Source: Helicobacteraceae bacterium (GTDB lineage: Bacteria; Campylobacterota; Campylobacteria; Campylobacterales; Sulfurimonadaceae). From it: a stretch of DNA of 5,323 bases. The first letter of the stretch is position 1, and each line of letters starts with the position of its first letter. The notes under the pieces were generated by a model. The model was not told the origin of the DNA, searched no databases, and saw only the letters and a list, made by a program, of their open reading frames with translations. The stretch spans positions 1 to 5,323 of the forward strand of contig DAOWOG010000123.1 in NCBI GenBank assembly GCA_030642185.1, in the 5' to 3' direction. Below are positions 4,365-5,323 of this stretch, in pieces. The position numbers and the translations under genes are program-made.

Positions 4365-5323
4365 ATATCTAGCTGCTTGCGTGACTCAAGCTGCAAGCGT
4401 GTAATTGCCTTGTCAAGATCAAGTGCTTTAAGCATATCTCCCGACTCTTCTACCAGTCCGAGTTCCAAGAGTTTTCTTATGCCATCATCAACTTCAAAAT
4501 CCATTGGGATATTGTAGGTATCAAGCATGTAGTTTTCTATTTCATGGTCCAGTTGAACCCGGCTTATAGTTTGCTCACTCATTGTAAGAAAGAGATAGGC
4601 CAGCAGCGCTTCCTTGCTCTCCTCTGCTTCTGCCATATCGATCATGTAGGTCAGGACACCGACGTTATTGTCAAGGTTGTAAAAATAGAGATTCTTTGCG
4701 AGCTTTGCCATATAACGGGTTCTGTGGGTAAAAACTGTCTTGATCTGCCGCCAGAGTACGCCGCCGAATGCCCCAACAGCGACAATCAGGGAGATAGGAT
4801 CGATCACCACACCGATCTTGCTTATCAGTGTTGCCAGTCCGCCGGCAGTTCCGCCTCCGCCGGTCACACCTATCTTCACTTTGTCAGGGAGACTCATCTT
4901 CACCTTTGTATTTGGAAAAAGCATCTCTAAATCTGCATGGGGAATATCTTTAAAGAGTTTAATAAAAATACGTTCGCTTTTTGGACCGTCAATCAAAAGG
5001 TGATTGCTTTTTCTCAGTCGTTTTTTCACCTTTTCAAGCGTCGCACCCTCTTTTTCAGAAATTTCTTCGGCACGCTGATCAAGTGTTTTTGGTTTGATAA
5101 GGATAAAAAGACGACGATAAATATTGATACGCAGCTTCTCTTTTTTAAGAAACAGTGTTTTCCATTGCCGCTTCTCATCATACTGGTGTGCCTCTCCCCG
5201 GAAGAAGAGAGAAAGGTCTTCAAAGTCATCAAAATCAACGCTGACTTCAACGCCATAGGGTGAAGTCTTTTCCATTGCCTCCGACAAAGACTCCTCTGTC
5301 AGTTCTTCATAATTTGCACTGTT
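4361..5323 (-). CDS. DUF3754 (TMEM143-like) membrane protein, 5' end outside the window
   Basis: At least 320 codons are visible. The frame is open to the right edge, and the 12 codons upstream of the TTG at 5287 (ending YEELTEESL) read like protein, so the real start probably lies beyond 5323. The family is shown by its hallmark block KLFKDIPHADLEMLFPNTKV (4960 to 4901), followed by MSLPDKVKIGV. Next come a glycine-rich GGGGTAGG segment and two adjacent hydrophobic stretches (about 4880 to 4748) that should form a membrane hairpin. Upstream are the FDDFEDLSLFFRGEA and YRRLFILIK blocks of the same family. The C-terminus (VDDGIRKLLELGLVEESGD) has the look of a winged-helix-like end, also usual for these proteins. 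The family occurs in bacteria, plants and animals (human TMEM143 is mitochondrial), and no biochemical function is established. Placement in the inner membrane with mostly cytoplasmic domains is inference. It converges on the lipoprotein gene with a 4-base overlap. Confidence 0.85.
   Translation of the reverse strand, partial: NSANYEELTEESLSEAMEKTSPYGVEVSVDFDDFEDLSLFFRGEAHQYDEKRQWKTLFLKKEKLRINIYRRLFILIKPKTLDQRAEEISEKEGATLEKVKKRLRKSNHLLIDGPKSERIFIKLFKDIPHADLEMLFPNTKVKMSLPDKVKIGVTGGGGTAGGLATLISKIGVVIDPISLIVAVGAFGGVLWRQIKTVFTHRTRYMAKLAKNLYFYNLDNNVGVLTYMIDMAEAEESKEALLAYLFLTMSEQTISRVQLDHEIENYMLDTYNIPMDFEVDDGIRKLLELGLVEESGDMLKALDLDKAITRLQLESRKQLDI

Noticed and set aside
4544..5263. Several + strand open frames antisense to the DUF3754 gene
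   Set aside because: They overlap a gene with a recognisable family block, and their low-complexity Phe/Pro/Cys content is typical of shadow frames.
5285..5287. TTG as start of the DUF3754 gene
   Set aside because: The frame stays open to the window edge with protein-like sequence, the GAGGAG motif is only 3 nt from the TTG, and family members have more N-terminal sequence. A start beyond 5323 is more likely.

Overview
The window looks like an ordinary chromosomal stretch from a bacterium of moderate to low GC. Gene style fits the Campylobacterota (Sulfurimonas/Sulfurovum-like): short intergenic gaps, TATAAT boxes without a clear -35 box, and many Lys/Glu/Ile-rich proteins. This placement is an inference, because no rRNA or other taxonomic marker is present. 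I see no mobile element, CRISPR array, tRNA or phage gene.

Layout. On the + strand, the last 26 codons of an unidentified gene (to 83) overlap the start of a short CYTH-fold triphosphate tunnel enzyme (83-547). After an 81-nt gap comes a class I SAM-dependent methyltransferase with an unassigned N-terminal region (629-1576). The strand then flips. A 587-codon minus-strand gene (3505 to 1742) encodes a signal peptide, a periplasmic SPOR-like domain, a long acidic linker, one transmembrane helix and a complete CpsB/CapC-type PHP tyrosine phosphatase. Its stop overlaps, as ATGA, the start of a 48-codon acidic micro-protein (1745 to 1599) that has a strong Shine-Dalgarno. A 151-nt divergent promoter region (3506-3656) separates this pair from a + strand coiled-coil lipoprotein with an extra transmembrane helix (3657-4364). 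That gene meets, stop codon on stop codon (CTAA), a minus-strand DUF3754/TMEM143-family membrane protein (4361 to the right edge) whose start lies outside the window.

How they may work together. The phosphatase fusion, its coupled micro-protein and the divergent lipoprotein form a plausible cell-envelope module. A peptidoglycan-facing SPOR-like domain is tied through one membrane helix to a cytoplasmic phosphatase of the family that controls tyrosine kinases of capsule and exopolysaccharide assembly. The lipoprotein has a matching layout: periplasmic coiled coil, membrane helix, cytoplasmic tail. The domain assignments rest on visible motifs. The idea of a joint sensing system is inference from gene arrangement. 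The CYTH, methyltransferase and DUF3754 genes show no evident functional link to it.
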